A stretch of DNA of 64,000 bases from Zea mays. Its lineage: Eukaryota; Streptophyta; Magnoliopsida; Poales; Poaceae. Every line of letters starts with the position of its first letter. Position 1 is the first letter of the stretch. Positions 23,078 to 34,105 of the stretch are shown piece by piece. The stretch covers positions 17,752,501 through 17,816,500 of the forward strand of contig NC_050098.1 in assembly GCF_902167145.1 (NCBI RefSeq). The letters run 5' to 3'. The notes below the pieces were generated by a model. That model saw nothing but the letters and a program-made list of their open reading frames with translations. It had not been told where the DNA came from and did no database searches. The translations under genes and the position numbers were made by a program.

Positions 23078-24386
23078 TGAAAGTCGCCTAGAGGGGGGTG
23101 AATAGGGCGAAACTGAAATTCTCAAAAATAATCACAACTACAAGCCGGGTTAGCGTTATAAATATAATAGAGTCCGCGAGAGAGGGCGCAAAACAAATCG
23201 CAAGCGAATAAGAAGTGTGACACGCGGATTTGTTTTACCGAGGTTCGGTTCTCGCAAACCTACTCCCCGTTGAGGAGGCCACAAAGGCTGGGTCTCTTTC
23301 AACCCTTCCCTCTCTCACACGGTCCCTCGGACCGAGTGAGCTTCTCTTTCTCAAATCACTTGGGAATCAAACTTCCCGCAAGGACCACCACACGATTGGT
23401 GTCTCTTGCCTCAATTACAAGTGAGTGTTTGATCATAAGAAAGAATGCCAAAGAAAAAGAAGCGATCCAAGCGCAAGAGCTTAAATGAACACTACAAATC
23501 ACTCTCTCTAGTCACTAAGGCTTTGTATGGAGTTGCGAGAGGATTTGATCTCTTTTTGGTGTGCTTTGTAATGAATGCTAGCTCTTGTATAGTGGTTGGA
23601 AGCTGGAAAACTTGGATGCAATGAATGGTGGGTGGTTGGGGTTATTTATAGCCCCAACCACCAAACTAGCCGTTTGGTGAGGCTGTCTGTTCGATGGCGC
23701 ACCGGACAGTCCGGTGCACACCGGACATGTCCGGTGCGACAGCCACGTCACCAAAGCCGTTGGGTTCCGACCGTTGGAGCTCTGTCTTCTGGGCCCGCCA
23801 GGATGTCCGGTGGCGCACCGGACATGTACTGTAGATTGTCCGGTGCGCCAGCATGGGCGTGCCTGACCTCTGCGCGCGCAGCGCGCGCATTTAATGCGTC
23901 GCAGGTAGCCGTTGGCGCCGAAATAGCCGTTGCCCCGCTGTTACACCGGACAGTCCGGTGTACACCGGACAATCCGGTGAATTTTAGCGGAGCAGCTGGA
24001 ATGGATTCCCGAGGCTGGCGAGTTCCGGAGGCCGCTCTTCCTTGGAGCACTGGACATGTCCGGTGTACACCGCACAGTCCGGTGAATTATAGCGGAGTTG
24101 CCTCCTGAATTTCCCGAAGGTGAGTAGTTCGGAGTGGAGTCCTCTGGTGCACCGGACATGTCCGGTGGCACACCGGACAGTCCGGTGCGCCAGACCAGAG
24201 GTGCCTTCGGTTGTCCCTTTGCTCTTTTGTCGAACCCAATACTTGGTGTTTTTATTGGCTAAGTGTGAACCTTTGGCACCTGTATAACTTATACACTAGA
24301 GCAAACTAGTTAGTCCAAATATTTGTGTTGGGCGATTCAAACACCAAAATTAATTAGGGACTAGGTGCAAGCCTAATTCCCTTTCA
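23078..24386 (-). repeat. 5' LTR of the Opie-like element
   Basis: Partner of 15194-16484, with one extra palindrome half-repeat of about 19 bp at 23958-23978. The minus-strand TATA box (GGCTATAAATAA) is at about 23642-23653 and would drive the element's transcript leftwards. Confidence 0.92.
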
Positions 24387-24525
24387 CTTATTGTGTCCAT
24401 TGTGCTTCACAAGAGCTCTCCTCTCTACTCACTTGATTTCATTGTTCTAACTCTTAATCAAGTTTGTGGTGTTAAGTTTTAAGTTTTACAGGATCACCTA
24501 TTCACCCCCCCTCTAGGTGCTCTCA

Positions 24526-24857
24526 ATTCATTCTAGGAAGTCTCACTCTGACTCTCAGTATGCTTTTATTTATAAGAGTGAGACATCTAGTTCTAGGCAA
24601 TCAACCCATGCTAAATTGCCTAAGAAGAAAACTCCTACTGCATCAAATGAACATAACATTTCATTTAAGACTTTTGATGCATCCTATGTGCTTACTAACA
24701 AATCAGGCAAAGTAGTTGCCAAATATGTTGGGGGTAAACACAAGGGGTCAAAGACTTGTGTTTGGGTACCCAAGGTGCTTGTTTCTAATATCAAAGGACC
24801 CAAGACCGTTTGGGTACCTAAGAACAAGGCCTAAATTTGTTTTGTAGGTTTATGCAT
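24526..24857 (+). pseudogene. Copia-1 gag C-terminus and gag-pol junction
   Basis: The Copia-1 gag frame resumes after the Ji-like LTR (HSRKSHSDSQYAFIYKSETS) and ends in VWVPK motifs with a stop at 24832-24834. The start of the protease region (GTTTATGCAT) is cut by Gypsy-2 at 24858 and resumes at 46095. The stop between gag and pol is the same arrangement as in the Opie-like element. Confidence 0.87.
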
Positions 24858-24967
24858 TGTCACACCCGGTTTTGGAAGGCAAACCGAATGCGAACTATGT
24901 ACGTGCCAGGATCAGAACTCATGTACACAGCGATTACATAAATGAACATCATCACACAATGCTCGAA

Positions 24968-25394
24968 TCTCTACTACTCTATATGAACCTATTGTAGGCG
25001 TGCACACACCTCGGTTCTGCCAGCGATCGTCCTCCCGCGCCCGCTGCGCCGTAGCCGCCAGCCCGCCATCAGCGCCTCCGCAGAATCCGTTGTCCGCTCG
25101 CCCGCGCGGACTTGGCGCCGCGACCACCTCCTCTTCTCCCTCCTCCACCCCCCCCCCCCCCCCGCACGCCCGCTACGACCTCTGCTTCCCCCTCGCGCAA
25201 CCCTGCTCCGCACACGATGGGATCTGGGAGCAAGCATCAAGGCCACCACCGCAGTCAACCTCGACCACCCACGCGTTCTTCTCCGGGCCGACCTCGAAGT
25301 CTAGGGGGCAGGGTCATAGTCTTGGCGGCGCCGAGTACAGGGACCGGTCCATGGCCTAGATCTCGATCTCCCTTTTCTCTATCGTGTCGTCTTC
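24968..25394 (+). other. Helitron 1 5' end and GC-rich lead-in
   Basis: After the 5' terminus and about 50 bp of unique sequence, a GC-rich proline-coding-type stretch follows, with a run of 16 C at 25148-25163. It may be the 5' end of the captured reductase gene, but I cannot recognise a protein in any frame here. Confidence 0.5.
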
Positions 25395-26105
25395 GCCTCC
25401 GTGGGTCGGGTGCCTCACCTTCGTCAACCTCAAGGGCCTCGACCCCATCGTGGCGGACACATCTCCCATTGATGTCACGGTAAGTCGGTAACCCTAGCCT
25501 CGCCCTCGTCCTTGCCCTCGCAAGCCGACAAGCCGGATCTCAGGCTTCGAGGTTTGCTCGATCATCGATTGATTTTAGTTCCCCGGATGCGCTGCACGAA
25601 ATCGTAGGGCGTGAAGCCCATCTTTAGGTGCACCAAGGAGACCGACGAACATCTAGGCTGGGTGTTCCCCGCCGCCGCCGCCAACGAGGAGCCTGGTGTC
25701 CGACCGACCCTCTCAATGACGCCAGGAGCATGAAGAAGTTCTACGAGATCGCCAGCTTCAACAACGTCGAGAGGCCAACTGTCCCCGTGAGCATCTGATC
25801 CCTTCACTCCAAATCCACCAAAGAAGCATAAGACCTGTTTTCCCCTTTTCTAGCACACATAACAGAACACAGCACAACACAACAACGGAGTTGATTCCAC
25901 TATTTCATTGCGTTGCAGGTCCTGTGGAACAAGTAGCTGAAGATGGTAGTGAACAACGAGAGCTCCGAGATCATCCAGATGCTCAATGCCAAGTTCAACG
26001 ACATTGCTACGAATCTCGGGCTGGACCTCTACCTGGTTCATCTCCGGGCCTCCATCGACAAGGTCAATGAGCTGGTCTATGATGCCATCAGCAACGGTGT
26101 GTTGA
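25395..26105 (+). pseudogene. Captured fragment of glutathionyl-hydroquinone reductase (ECM4/YqjG-type GST)
   Basis: Three exon-like pieces match the plant glutathionyl-hydroquinone reductase family, thioredoxin/GST-fold enzymes that reduce glutathionyl-quinones. The first, near 25401, reads WVGCLTFVNLKGLD. The second, about 25606-25791, reads GVKPIFRCTKETDEHLGWVF and, after a frame change, DPLNDARSMKKFYEIASFNN, ending at GTGAGC. The third, about 25920-26100 after TTGCAG, reads VVNNESSEIIQMLNAKFND and LRASIDKVNELVYDAISNGV. It has a TAG at 25934-25936 where the family usually has K or Q, and a frameshift in the second exon. The catalytic N-terminal cysteine region and the rest of the C-terminal domain are absent. 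It keeps introns, so capture was at the DNA level. Confidence 0.8.
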
Positions 26106-27799
26106 CTAGCTACACCTCGACCTTAGGGAGATCATCGACTTCTACGACAGGGCGCGTGATTGATTGTTCCTCAGCTACGGATCTGGTCCCCTCTATGATG
26201 ATGTTTTTTTGTTGTTCTACCCTGCTGTTTTACTCTAGAATGAATGTGTTGACTAGCTACCCTGCTGTTTTTTTGTTGTTCTACCATGCTTTAATGGAGA
26301 ACCACAAGTCTTCTTTTTCTGCTTCAATGAATGCTATTAGCACAACCCCAAAGGGAACTCTGAGTAGTTGCAAATACTGAATGAACATCGTCCCCTGATG
26401 CCATGCGACTAGACCATGGTTTGTCAGATCGATTTTTAGGCATCCATAGTTTGTACCCTAAAGAATGAAAGTGTGGTCGAACTATTGTTTCTACTAAATC
26501 ATGCCTCCTGTATCGCTGACTTATTATCAGTTTGAAATGTGTTTCCAGCAAATGTTTTCCTTTGCCTTAAAAGTATTTGTCATATATAAATAATGTGTTG
26601 TTCTACGTTGCTCCTTCTCAATAAGAGAATATGTTCACTGAATAATGACTTGTGGTGCTCCATTGAAGCCAACAACAAAAGTAGAGTATTTGGACCGTTA
26701 ATGAATTAGTAGGATGGTTGCGCTTAGTGATTTGTATTTTTTTTAGTTGTTGAGCTAACCAGCTTGGCTTAAATAGCCCGTCCTGAAATTGGAGGAGAAA
26801 CTCTTGTTTGATGCGGTTTCTATCATTTTTTAGTGCAGTAAATTATGAGAAATGACATTGAGTGGGGTGTTTCGGTAAAAATATTTCTGAACCTTTTTTG
26901 GTTAGGTGGTTAACTGTCTAGCCTGTTTTTTATGCTAGCTAGGGGCATACAATATTGGCGCGCAGCATTACCACCACATATTTTTAGCCTCCTACACCAG
27001 TTTCTTCTGCCACTCAAAATGACCTCTAGCCTTCTAACAATCCTGAAAAACCAGCAGCTAAAGCAGATCCTGCCAAAGGCAACCGCTAATGGAGTTCCAA
27101 ATGGTACTGCTCACAGTTACAATGGAAATGTACCCTTGCGTCAAGCCAACAAAATTCAGCATTGACGCCTGATTGTGTACTACATATGTTTGCAGGCTCA
27201 CTCATGTTTTTTCTCTCTGTATTGTCTTCAAGTAGGGTATGCAGAACAGGACAAGCAGGGTATGTAGAACAGGATAGGAGATGCATCCAGTGCCATCAAT
27301 ATTTAAACTCGAACTATACATTGCATATAAATGGAGTCTAACGCTTTTAATTGGTTCACAAGTTGAATATGAATTACCGAGCAGGAAATATGTTCAAGTT
27401 GCATGCTTGCGCAGTCTGCCAATTGGATATGAAACCTGGTGAGAGCATCTCTGTCCAAGGTAACATGCCAAAGCATTCAAGAGTTGACCCCTAGGGTGGT
27501 CCCTTTATCTGTTCCTCCTGTCAAGTGAATAATATTTAACCAGAGAACTTTATTTTTACACAGGTGGCTGGTATTTGCTGAATCCTGATTTACTCTTTGT
27601 TTTCCAGATTCTCATTTTGTTGTCCAACCTGTGCCTAACTAACCTTCTGTGACATTAGTTTGTACACACTAACAGTCTCTAACGAATGTAGTAAATTCAT
27701 TGTCCATGTGGTTAACATCTCTCTGAGCATGGTTTCCAGTTTGATAATTATGTGTGCACGATAATTTGTATTTTCTTGGCTTGTTTAGTTTGCATCTTC
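26106..27799 (+). other. Helitron 1 interior with unidentified exon-like scraps
   Basis: Mostly T-rich, intron-like DNA. Three short stretches look coding but I cannot name them: EIIDFYDRARD-stop-LFLSYGSG at about 26128-26180; a Pro/Lys-rich NNPEKPAAKADPAKGN at about 27040-27090; and NMFKLHACAVCQLDMKPGES with a CxxC at about 27376-27440. The 15-base string GTGTTGACTAGCTAC occurs at 26099-26113 and again at 26246-26260. Confidence 0.35.
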
Positions 27800-28095
27800 T
27801 GTGATGATTGGGCACTTGGATTGTTTTGGTTAACTGTTGCAGCGGTACAGATCAAGAGTTGATTCCAGTGTTCGGTGCGCTGGTGATGCACCTCTGCACC
27901 GGCTTTGGCCCCGAGGCGCTACCGGTTGGGATATGGTGGACCGTGGATGAGAGGGATCCAGGGTGCCTGTATGGAGATCTGGCTGAACTGCCGTGCTGGG
28001 GATTCTTCAGTCTCATTGTACATCCACTGCTAGGCGAGGCACGATGTCGACGTGCTGGCGTGCTGCTACAGAAGGTGTTAGATATATGCAACAAT
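27800..28095 (+). pseudogene. Unidentified exon-like segment in Helitron 1
   Basis: A GC-richer block with an open frame reading GTDQELIPVFGALVMHLC and onward stands out from its AT-rich surroundings, and the composition change suggests a captured exon. I do not recognise the protein in any frame. It lies upstream of, and on the same strand as, the xylose isomerase fragment. Confidence 0.3.
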
Positions 28096-28980
28096 CTGAT
28101 ATTCCATACTACCTTAACCATGTGGAGGTAAGGATAGATTTTCTATAAGCAATTGCTAGAATGTCATACATCTGCAATTATTGAGAAGATGACCATTTAC
28201 ATTTACAATATATACTTCTTTTATGCAGCTTCTCGAAGCATGTGAGTTTCTATGTTTATTGTTGAGCATGATTTGAAACTTTGTTTTCTATCAATGCTAG
28301 GTTCCAGGTAACAAATAGATCTCTAAACTTCTTATTTTTTACACAGATTTGCTTATTTTCTTCATATCTGACCGGGAGAGCTTGCTATCCTACACTTGAA
28401 CTGCTTCTGCATTCCTACCCAACAAGCAGGGCCCTTCTTTTGGTGGAGAAGTAATGAACTCTTACTGGCTTGAGAATAGGCAAGTCCTTGGCTTTTTGAA
28501 GAACAGTAGCCTGCAGAGCTTCTGGTAGGCAAACAGCAGATCATGTTTCTTTGACTGTCCATGGTTGCTTGCTTTTCTTTGTTTAGAGATGCTCTCGCTG
28601 TGGCTGCCAGTTGCGCCCTATCGTCTTCCTCCTCTATGCGGCCACCTTGAACGAACTGGTTCGTATAATGATGATAGTGATAGCTTCATGAGCGTCAGAC
28701 ACATTTTATTTATTTTGAGATCATATGTACATAGCAACCCATCAAGTGAGTTATCCAACCAAGGCATTATCAATTTATTTTAGTCGATATTTGTTTACTG
28801 GAGACTAGAGTTCAGTTGCTCTATGTGGTATTGGCCATATACACAATTTATTTGACTTTTTTGTTATGCCTTTTGTCTAATTTCTTCTTCCATATGTTCT
28901 GGTATGAATGGGGTTTATTTGCCGATTCTGTCTCAGCTTTACTTTGTGGCCAATATATCTGATTGTTTGCTGGATTTGTC
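28096..28980 (+). other. Helitron 1 intron-like DNA
   Basis: AT-rich sequence without a recognisable exon. It contains the first copy of a 30-base direct repeat (28867-28896) whose second copy is at 30422-30451, on the far side of the xylose isomerase exons. Confidence 0.5.
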
Positions 28981-28983
28981 CAG

Positions 28984-30271
28984 GCTAATTTTCTTCAAGC
29001 TGCTGTTGACTACAAGAAGAAGATTGGATTCAACAGTAATTCAGTCCCGTTTCTTTATGATTACCCGTTCCAATGTCCATAACTTTGACATAGTGCATTG
29101 TCTTTACTATGCCAATTTGGTGACAGAACTAAAATTTTATTATGTATTTCAGGAACACTATTGATAGAGCCTAAACCACAGGAACCAACAAAACACCAGT
29201 ACGCTACTTACTCAGTAATGGATTAGCAAAGTATCCTACAGGATTCAGAAACATTTATCCTTGTTTCTCTGGCAGGTATGACTGGGATGTTGCGACTACG
29301 TTTGCTTTTCTACAGAAGTACGGTCCTACAGGTAATATAAGTTTTCATATTTTTGGAATGTGAATACATTGTCAACAAGTTTCTGTGAGTGAAGCTTGTG
29401 TGAGATTAACTGTTTGTTCTAAAAGTACACCTTTTTACTGTTTCACATGACATAGGAGAGTTCGAGATTAATGTTGAGTGCAACCATGCTACTCTATCTG
29501 GACACAGGAAAGGTTTTTTTGCTTGGCTAAATTGAGTTGAATAATAGCTTAAAGATTTGCATGTTAAACTTGCAGCTGCCATCATGAATTGGAGACTGCA
29601 CGGATTAATGGGCTGCTTGGAAATATCGATGCAAACACTGGTGATCCTCAAGTTGGTATGTGTCACTGTTGTATATAACTCCTTTGTTTTTTAATAAGCG
29701 TATGACCCGATATTATTTGTGTTACACTAGAAACATACATGCATTTCTTTATTCTTTTCTAGAGAGAAAATTAAAAAATGAGGCATGCATAGTAACTTAC
29801 CTTACCGTTATGGTCAGGTTGGGACACAGATCAGTTCATGACAGACATTGCAGAGGCTACTTTGGTTATGTCAAGTGTAGTTAAGAATGTGAGTGGCATG
29901 AACCAGCTCTCTCCCTTTTTACTCAAATCCACATTGCCTATGTACTTCCCAGTTGCACTCATATGAGCTGCTGCGTTTTTGTTTAACAGGGTGGACTTGC
30001 ACCTGGTGGTTTCAACTTTGATGCCAAATTGTCAGTACCTTTTGTGTAGGTTGTAACATTTCTCTATGGCTTCAATCAGGCTAGGAAAGGAGACTTTGAG
30101 ACGCTAGAAAAGAAGGTTCTAGAGTGGGGTGAGCCCGCTGTTGCATCTGGCAAGCAGGCAAATGTATTGACAGTCTAGGCGTCCTCTCCACCTGTGCGCT
30201 GATGGTTGCTGATTAGGTATGTCATGATGTGCAGGAACTGGCGGAGATTCTGTTCCAATCTGCCCTATAGA
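28984..30271 (+). pseudogene. Captured C-terminal half of a xylose isomerase gene
   Basis: Xylose isomerase interconverts xylose and xylulose using two divalent metals. Nine exon-like pieces, most bounded by AG and GT, follow the family's order: 28984-29033 (NFLQAAVDYKKKIGF), 29153-29202 (TLLIEPKPQEPTKHQY), 29276-29332 (YDWDVATTFAFLQKYG), 29455-29511 (EFEINVECNHATLSGH), 29576-29655 (CHHELETARINGLLGNIDAN), 29818-29889 (GWDTDQFMTDIAEATLVMSS), 29990-30029 (GGLAPGGFNFDAK), 30082-30160 (KGDFETLEKKVLEWGEP) and 30232-30271 (ELAEILFQSAL and stop). The EPKP and ECNHA metal-site motifs survive. The N-terminal half is missing, and one or more exons between the seventh and eighth pieces are deleted. Introns are retained. 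Confidence 0.88.
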
Positions 30272-32710
30272 TGGTGCCATGACCATAGCTCCAAGAATAA
30301 GCACAAGGGTGCGCCCTCCGACCACGCACTCGTCCTCACCACGGGAATGTTCTGGTTCCGTGCGATGGACTACCTACAATACAGCGTGGAACTGAGATAA
30401 TATGGAACGGAGACACTGTGTTGCCTTTTGTCTAATTTCTTCTTCCATATGATCATGAATTGTTGAGCACTTCACTATATATTTTTATTCATTTGCACCA
30501 GCAAGATCATCGATAGTGACGGGGGGCAACACAGTGTTGCTATAGTTGCGATGAATGAGGTGGAGGTGAAGGCTTTGTCAAATTTGATTTAATTTTCTTT
30601 CCTTAACATATAATTCAGGTACAAGGTACTCTAGGGTGTCTTTTACAAAAAAAGAGCAAAGAAAATAACATTAATGACCGCCAAAGTCAATCTGTTATTT
30701 ATTTACCTATTGAGTTATCTTGGTACCTCATTTTTTATAAGAACTACCTCATTTTTATAAGGAGTACCTAATATTGGATTTTATCTGTAGCCTACCACAA
30801 CTTGCTTGGAAATAAAAGGTTTGTTGTTGTTGTTATAGATGCATTAACCATTTCAATTTGTGGTTTTCGGAAAAACTGAAATAATTGCATAACTGTCTCA
30901 TTTAGGTAACTGATTCAGCTCTTCTGCTCTGTAGTTTGCCAGCTCAACTAAGTATTTTTGTCTTTGACCATGAGGCGTTTACAACTCTGCTTGCATATGT
31001 AATCTATCATTTGAACTGTATGCTTCCTTGACAGTGACTAATATTGGTGATGATCCCATCTAGCTTCCTTTTAAATTATATTGGCTTTCACCAGTGTCCC
31101 TTCAGTCAAGGGGCAAGGTATGATGATGCTTCCATCATATTCCTTAACCATGTATCATAAGGCTTCAACTTGATAATTGTGTCTGGACGATCGACATAGT
31201 TTATGTCCAGTTACTGGTCTGTTTAATATCTATTAAGGATTGCCATCACTCTCATTAGGTATTTGATAGTAGTCATTTTCTTTGCTGCTATCTAATTTAG
31301 TCTTAACAACATGGTTCTTTTATGGATTCGTCTTGGATGTCTGTTGGAAAGGATCAACTCAAATATGCATCTAAAGCTCAAAAGAATTTCAGGTTTGCTG
31401 CGGCAACATTGGCTAAACCTATGATGAGTCCCCATAAATATATCACTTATTTACAGGCTTGACAAATTTTAGTGCATATATTCAGAATTGTTAGATACAA
31501 TTTAAACTTCTTAATGTTGTTTAACCTTGTAAATGCTCTAAAAGAATAAGCAGATGGTTGAACCTGTCTAGGGATTTGGAATGGGGGAACAAAAGGGTGC
31601 TCTATTCACATTCTCGCTTGTAGTAAAGGAATTAGCTTTAAAAATTGGTTTGGAATATGTTTATTTTCCCTCTCATTTGAGCTCTTAAAGAATTCCTTTT
31701 GACATGAAATTTATTAGTATGTGAATGCATTGGAGAACATACTTTTTGTCTCCATTTTAGCACACTTGTGGTTTATGTTACCTTTCTGACCCTGGATCTT
31801 AAACACTGTCACAGGGTCTACGACTGTGGGTTGCTCGCTGTGGTTGAGTTCTTCCAAGACGTCGAGCGCGTGCCCGTGTGCATCAACAGTTGAGATGCTC
31901 AATGCCGACGCATCCAACACTGTCATTGGTGCCTGTCAGATGTTTGTGAAGGAGCAACAAATGGAGTTCTTGGATCCTGTTAGTATATGTCAGAGATAAA
32001 CTTCTGTTTGAACAAGATTAGGTAGGAAACACAAGGAGAAGGTTCCACCTAGGTCATCTCTTCATATACCTTGGAGTTGCTTGACTGCTGCTGTGTGTGC
32101 TTTGCGGGAGGTAATGCATAACACATACATTTCTCAGCAGAATATCTGTTGGAACCAGTAACACACTGTTATCAAATAAACGTTGTACTTTATTTTAGCT
32201 ATGCTCAGTGTGCAAATTTTTATTGCAATGACTATCCTTAATTTTTTCATTATTTTTATTGCAACGACTATCCTTCATATACCTATTAGTGTTTGTTCTT
32301 AATTGTACATTTGTCCTATTCTTGGTAATATCCAATTAACATGCCAGGTCTTAAATGTAATACGCCAGATTATGTAATATACCTTAATAGGAATATAGTA
32401 GAATTCTGTAAATTAAATGTACATAAGCTTTGAAATAGTTGTGAAAGGACATAGCCAGGTATCTTTAGGATGTTTTATTCTGTGTGTATAATCTATGTCC
32501 TTTCTTCAAATCAGCACATTCAGGCAAGACATTGTAAAATGATGAAAGTGTTGCTATTGAAGAAATTCCATCTGAAATACACTGTGAGCTATAAGAACAC
32601 AAGCATAAATGATGTCTTATCATCCTAATTACCAAAGTTAAATATGCATATTTGGCTTACCATTATGTATTGCAATATCATTCTATTTGCTCTTCATCAA
32701 TGTATGATGT
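30272..32710 (+). other. Helitron 1 3' half, no recognisable gene
   Basis: AT-rich DNA with scattered short frames. A GC-richer block at about 31810-31980 reads RVYDCGLLAVVEFFQDVERV then, in another frame, VEMLNADASNTVIGACQMFV. It looks like a captured exon with a frameshift, but I cannot name it. Confidence 0.4.
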
Positions 32711-32763
32711 TACCATGTATACAATAATTGAACATACCATGTATACAATAATTGAACATACCA
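32711..32763 (+). repeat. 24-bp tandem repeat near the Helitron 1 3' end
   Basis: Two exact copies of a 24-base unit starting TACCATGTATACAATAATTG (32711-32734 and 32735-32758) are followed by the first five bases of a third. Confidence 0.9.
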
Positions 32764-32804
32764 AATTCACCTTCTCGAATCAAGTGGAGCATTTACTATT
32801 GTAT

Positions 32805-32833
32805 GCCGTCGCAACGCACGGGCACCTAACTAG
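32805..32833 (+). terminator. Helitron 1 3' hairpin and CTAG terminus
   Basis: CCGT (32806-32809) pairs with ACGG (32818-32821) around the loop CGCAACGC, followed by GCACCTAACTAG. This is the Helitron transposition terminator. It is almost the same as the one in Helitron 2 (58355-58382). Confidence 0.9.
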
Positions 32834-34039
32834 TAATAACATAAAAGAGTATTAACTGATTACATCACAGAGTCATAGACATCCACATAGTCATTGTCTT
32901 AACAAGTAAATCAAAGTGCTAGCGAAACACAGTAAAGATAAGGCCTTCACAGGCAGCTAACTGGGGGTTGCCGCCAACCCACATCTAGAATTCATCGTAG
33001 TCTTGGAACTCCTGGAAGTCTCCTTCCACGGCTTCGCCTTCTCCTGAGCAATGGTTACAATGCGGACAACCTGGTGTTTGTGGTAAAGCAAGGATGAGTA
33101 CACATCAACGTACTCAGCAAATGTCCCGTTTGGCTGAAGTGGACTAGCTTTATGTGGGGTTAGGCTCAAGCAGTTGCTTTTAGTTGGTCAAGTATTTATC
33201 ATTAGTAGAAGCCAGATTTTAGCATTAACCAACCCGTGAACCATTTCCTCATTGAGGAACAACACCATCATAGTCGAACCAAAACCATAACATAATCCTT
33301 GTATCTCGAACCATCTGTATCTCTAATCAAAGAGGATCCCAAGGCTGCTCTTAACCGTGAGCACGGCTGATATATCAGTTTCACTACCCTCTGCAGAGGT
33401 TGCACACTTTACCCATGAGTCATGATTCCCTTTCTACCCGGGGAGAGCTAATCCCCATTGACCACTACCTAGGTGGTCCGGCAGGGCATCACTACGTAGC
33501 TTTTACAAAGATTCCCTAGAGATCATAGCTGCCCGTTAGGTTTCTCCAGTTTGATAAACACAGTACGCCTCCCCGCAGGAGAGTGACTAACAAAGAGCAA
33601 AACGAAAGAACCTCGGCACTCAGCCTCGGCAGAGCAAGCACTGTGCCTGGACCCCATTGACGGCACGACGGCTAAGCAACTACACCTCTAGTTCATCTAA
33701 TTAATCAGCTAAGGGCATCCCATTTCACCCTCATGGTTGCACTGTTATCCCGGGTGGTCTCTCAACGAACCAGTCCTTACGGAGAGGTACTCAGGAAACA
33801 GCCTGAGCCCCCTAGAGTATCACAAGATCATCAATATCATCAGGGTAACAGTATCATAAATAGTCACATCATGTTCATTGATTTAAGTTAAGGCAAAAGC
33901 AGAGTGCTAACCATAACAACCCAATAGGTCATCAAGGACAAAGTAAAGTGTAAAGCTAGTCAATCCTTAAGTTTCAAGTAAGTAGTGCGGGGTAGTAAGT
34001 TATAAATGAATAGGACATAATAGGACAGAGGACACTTGC

Positions 34040-34105
34040 CTTCACCCAACTGCTGATCAGGGACTTCCTCTGCAACCTCCTCGGGAAACACAGACTGCTC
34101 GATGT
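34040..34105 (-). other. Acidic exon-like frame in the Gypsy-2 3' LTR
   Basis: On the minus strand a 22-codon frame after TTTACGTAG reads DIEQSVFPEEVAEEVPDQQL and then GEG, ending at GAAG|GCAAGT. It corresponds to 9063-9164 (LTR B) and 48980-49102 (Gypsy-3). The 5' LTR copy is at 43867-43932. Confidence 0.5.

Larger units (their letters stand above)
15194..24386 (-). mobile_element. Full-length Opie-like (SIRE lineage) Copia retrotransposon
   Basis: LTRs at 15194-16484 and 23078-24386, duplication CTTAT at 15189-15193 and 24387-24391, a primer site at 23063-23075 and a polypurine tract next to 16485 define a complete 9.2-kb element on the minus strand. The order is gag, protease, integrase, reverse transcriptase, RNase H. 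By eye its LTRs differ by about 13 substitutions and a 19-bp indel, making it older than the other complete elements. Coding is broken by a frameshift, a deletion and a premature stop. Confidence 0.93.
14523..24525 (+). mobile_element. Ji-like solo LTR, split by an Opie-like element
   Basis: It begins TGAAAGGGAAATGTGCCC and ends GGTGCTCTCA, and is flanked by the duplication ATTCA (14518-14522 and 24526-24530). No internal domain is present, so it is a solo LTR from unequal recombination. The LTR pieces are 14523-15193 and 24392-24525, about 0.8 kb in total. An internal near-copy of its own 3' end lies at about 14738-14764. Small ORFs within it are not supported as genes. Confidence 0.85.
24968..32833 (+). 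mobile_element. Helitron 1, non-autonomous, carrying gene fragments
   Basis: It begins TCTCTACTACTC and ends CTAACTAG, inserted exactly between A and T of the LTR sequence CTCGAA|TAATAA. The uninterrupted site is visible in the partner LTR at about 42656-42668. A hairpin (CCGT...ACGG, 32806-32821) precedes the CTAG terminus by about nine bases, as in maize Helitrons. There is no terminal inverted repeat and no duplication. No Rep or helicase frame is present. It carries fragments of at least two recognisable genes. Confidence 0.93.

Noticed and set aside
26943..27165. The 77-codon plus-strand ORF from about 26932 as a gene
   Set aside because: No start context or domain. It overlaps a Pro/Lys-rich exon-like scrap in another frame and is more likely decayed captured DNA.
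28984..30271. A complete xylose isomerase gene
   Set aside because: The N-terminal half is absent and at least one internal exon is missing between 30029 and 30082.
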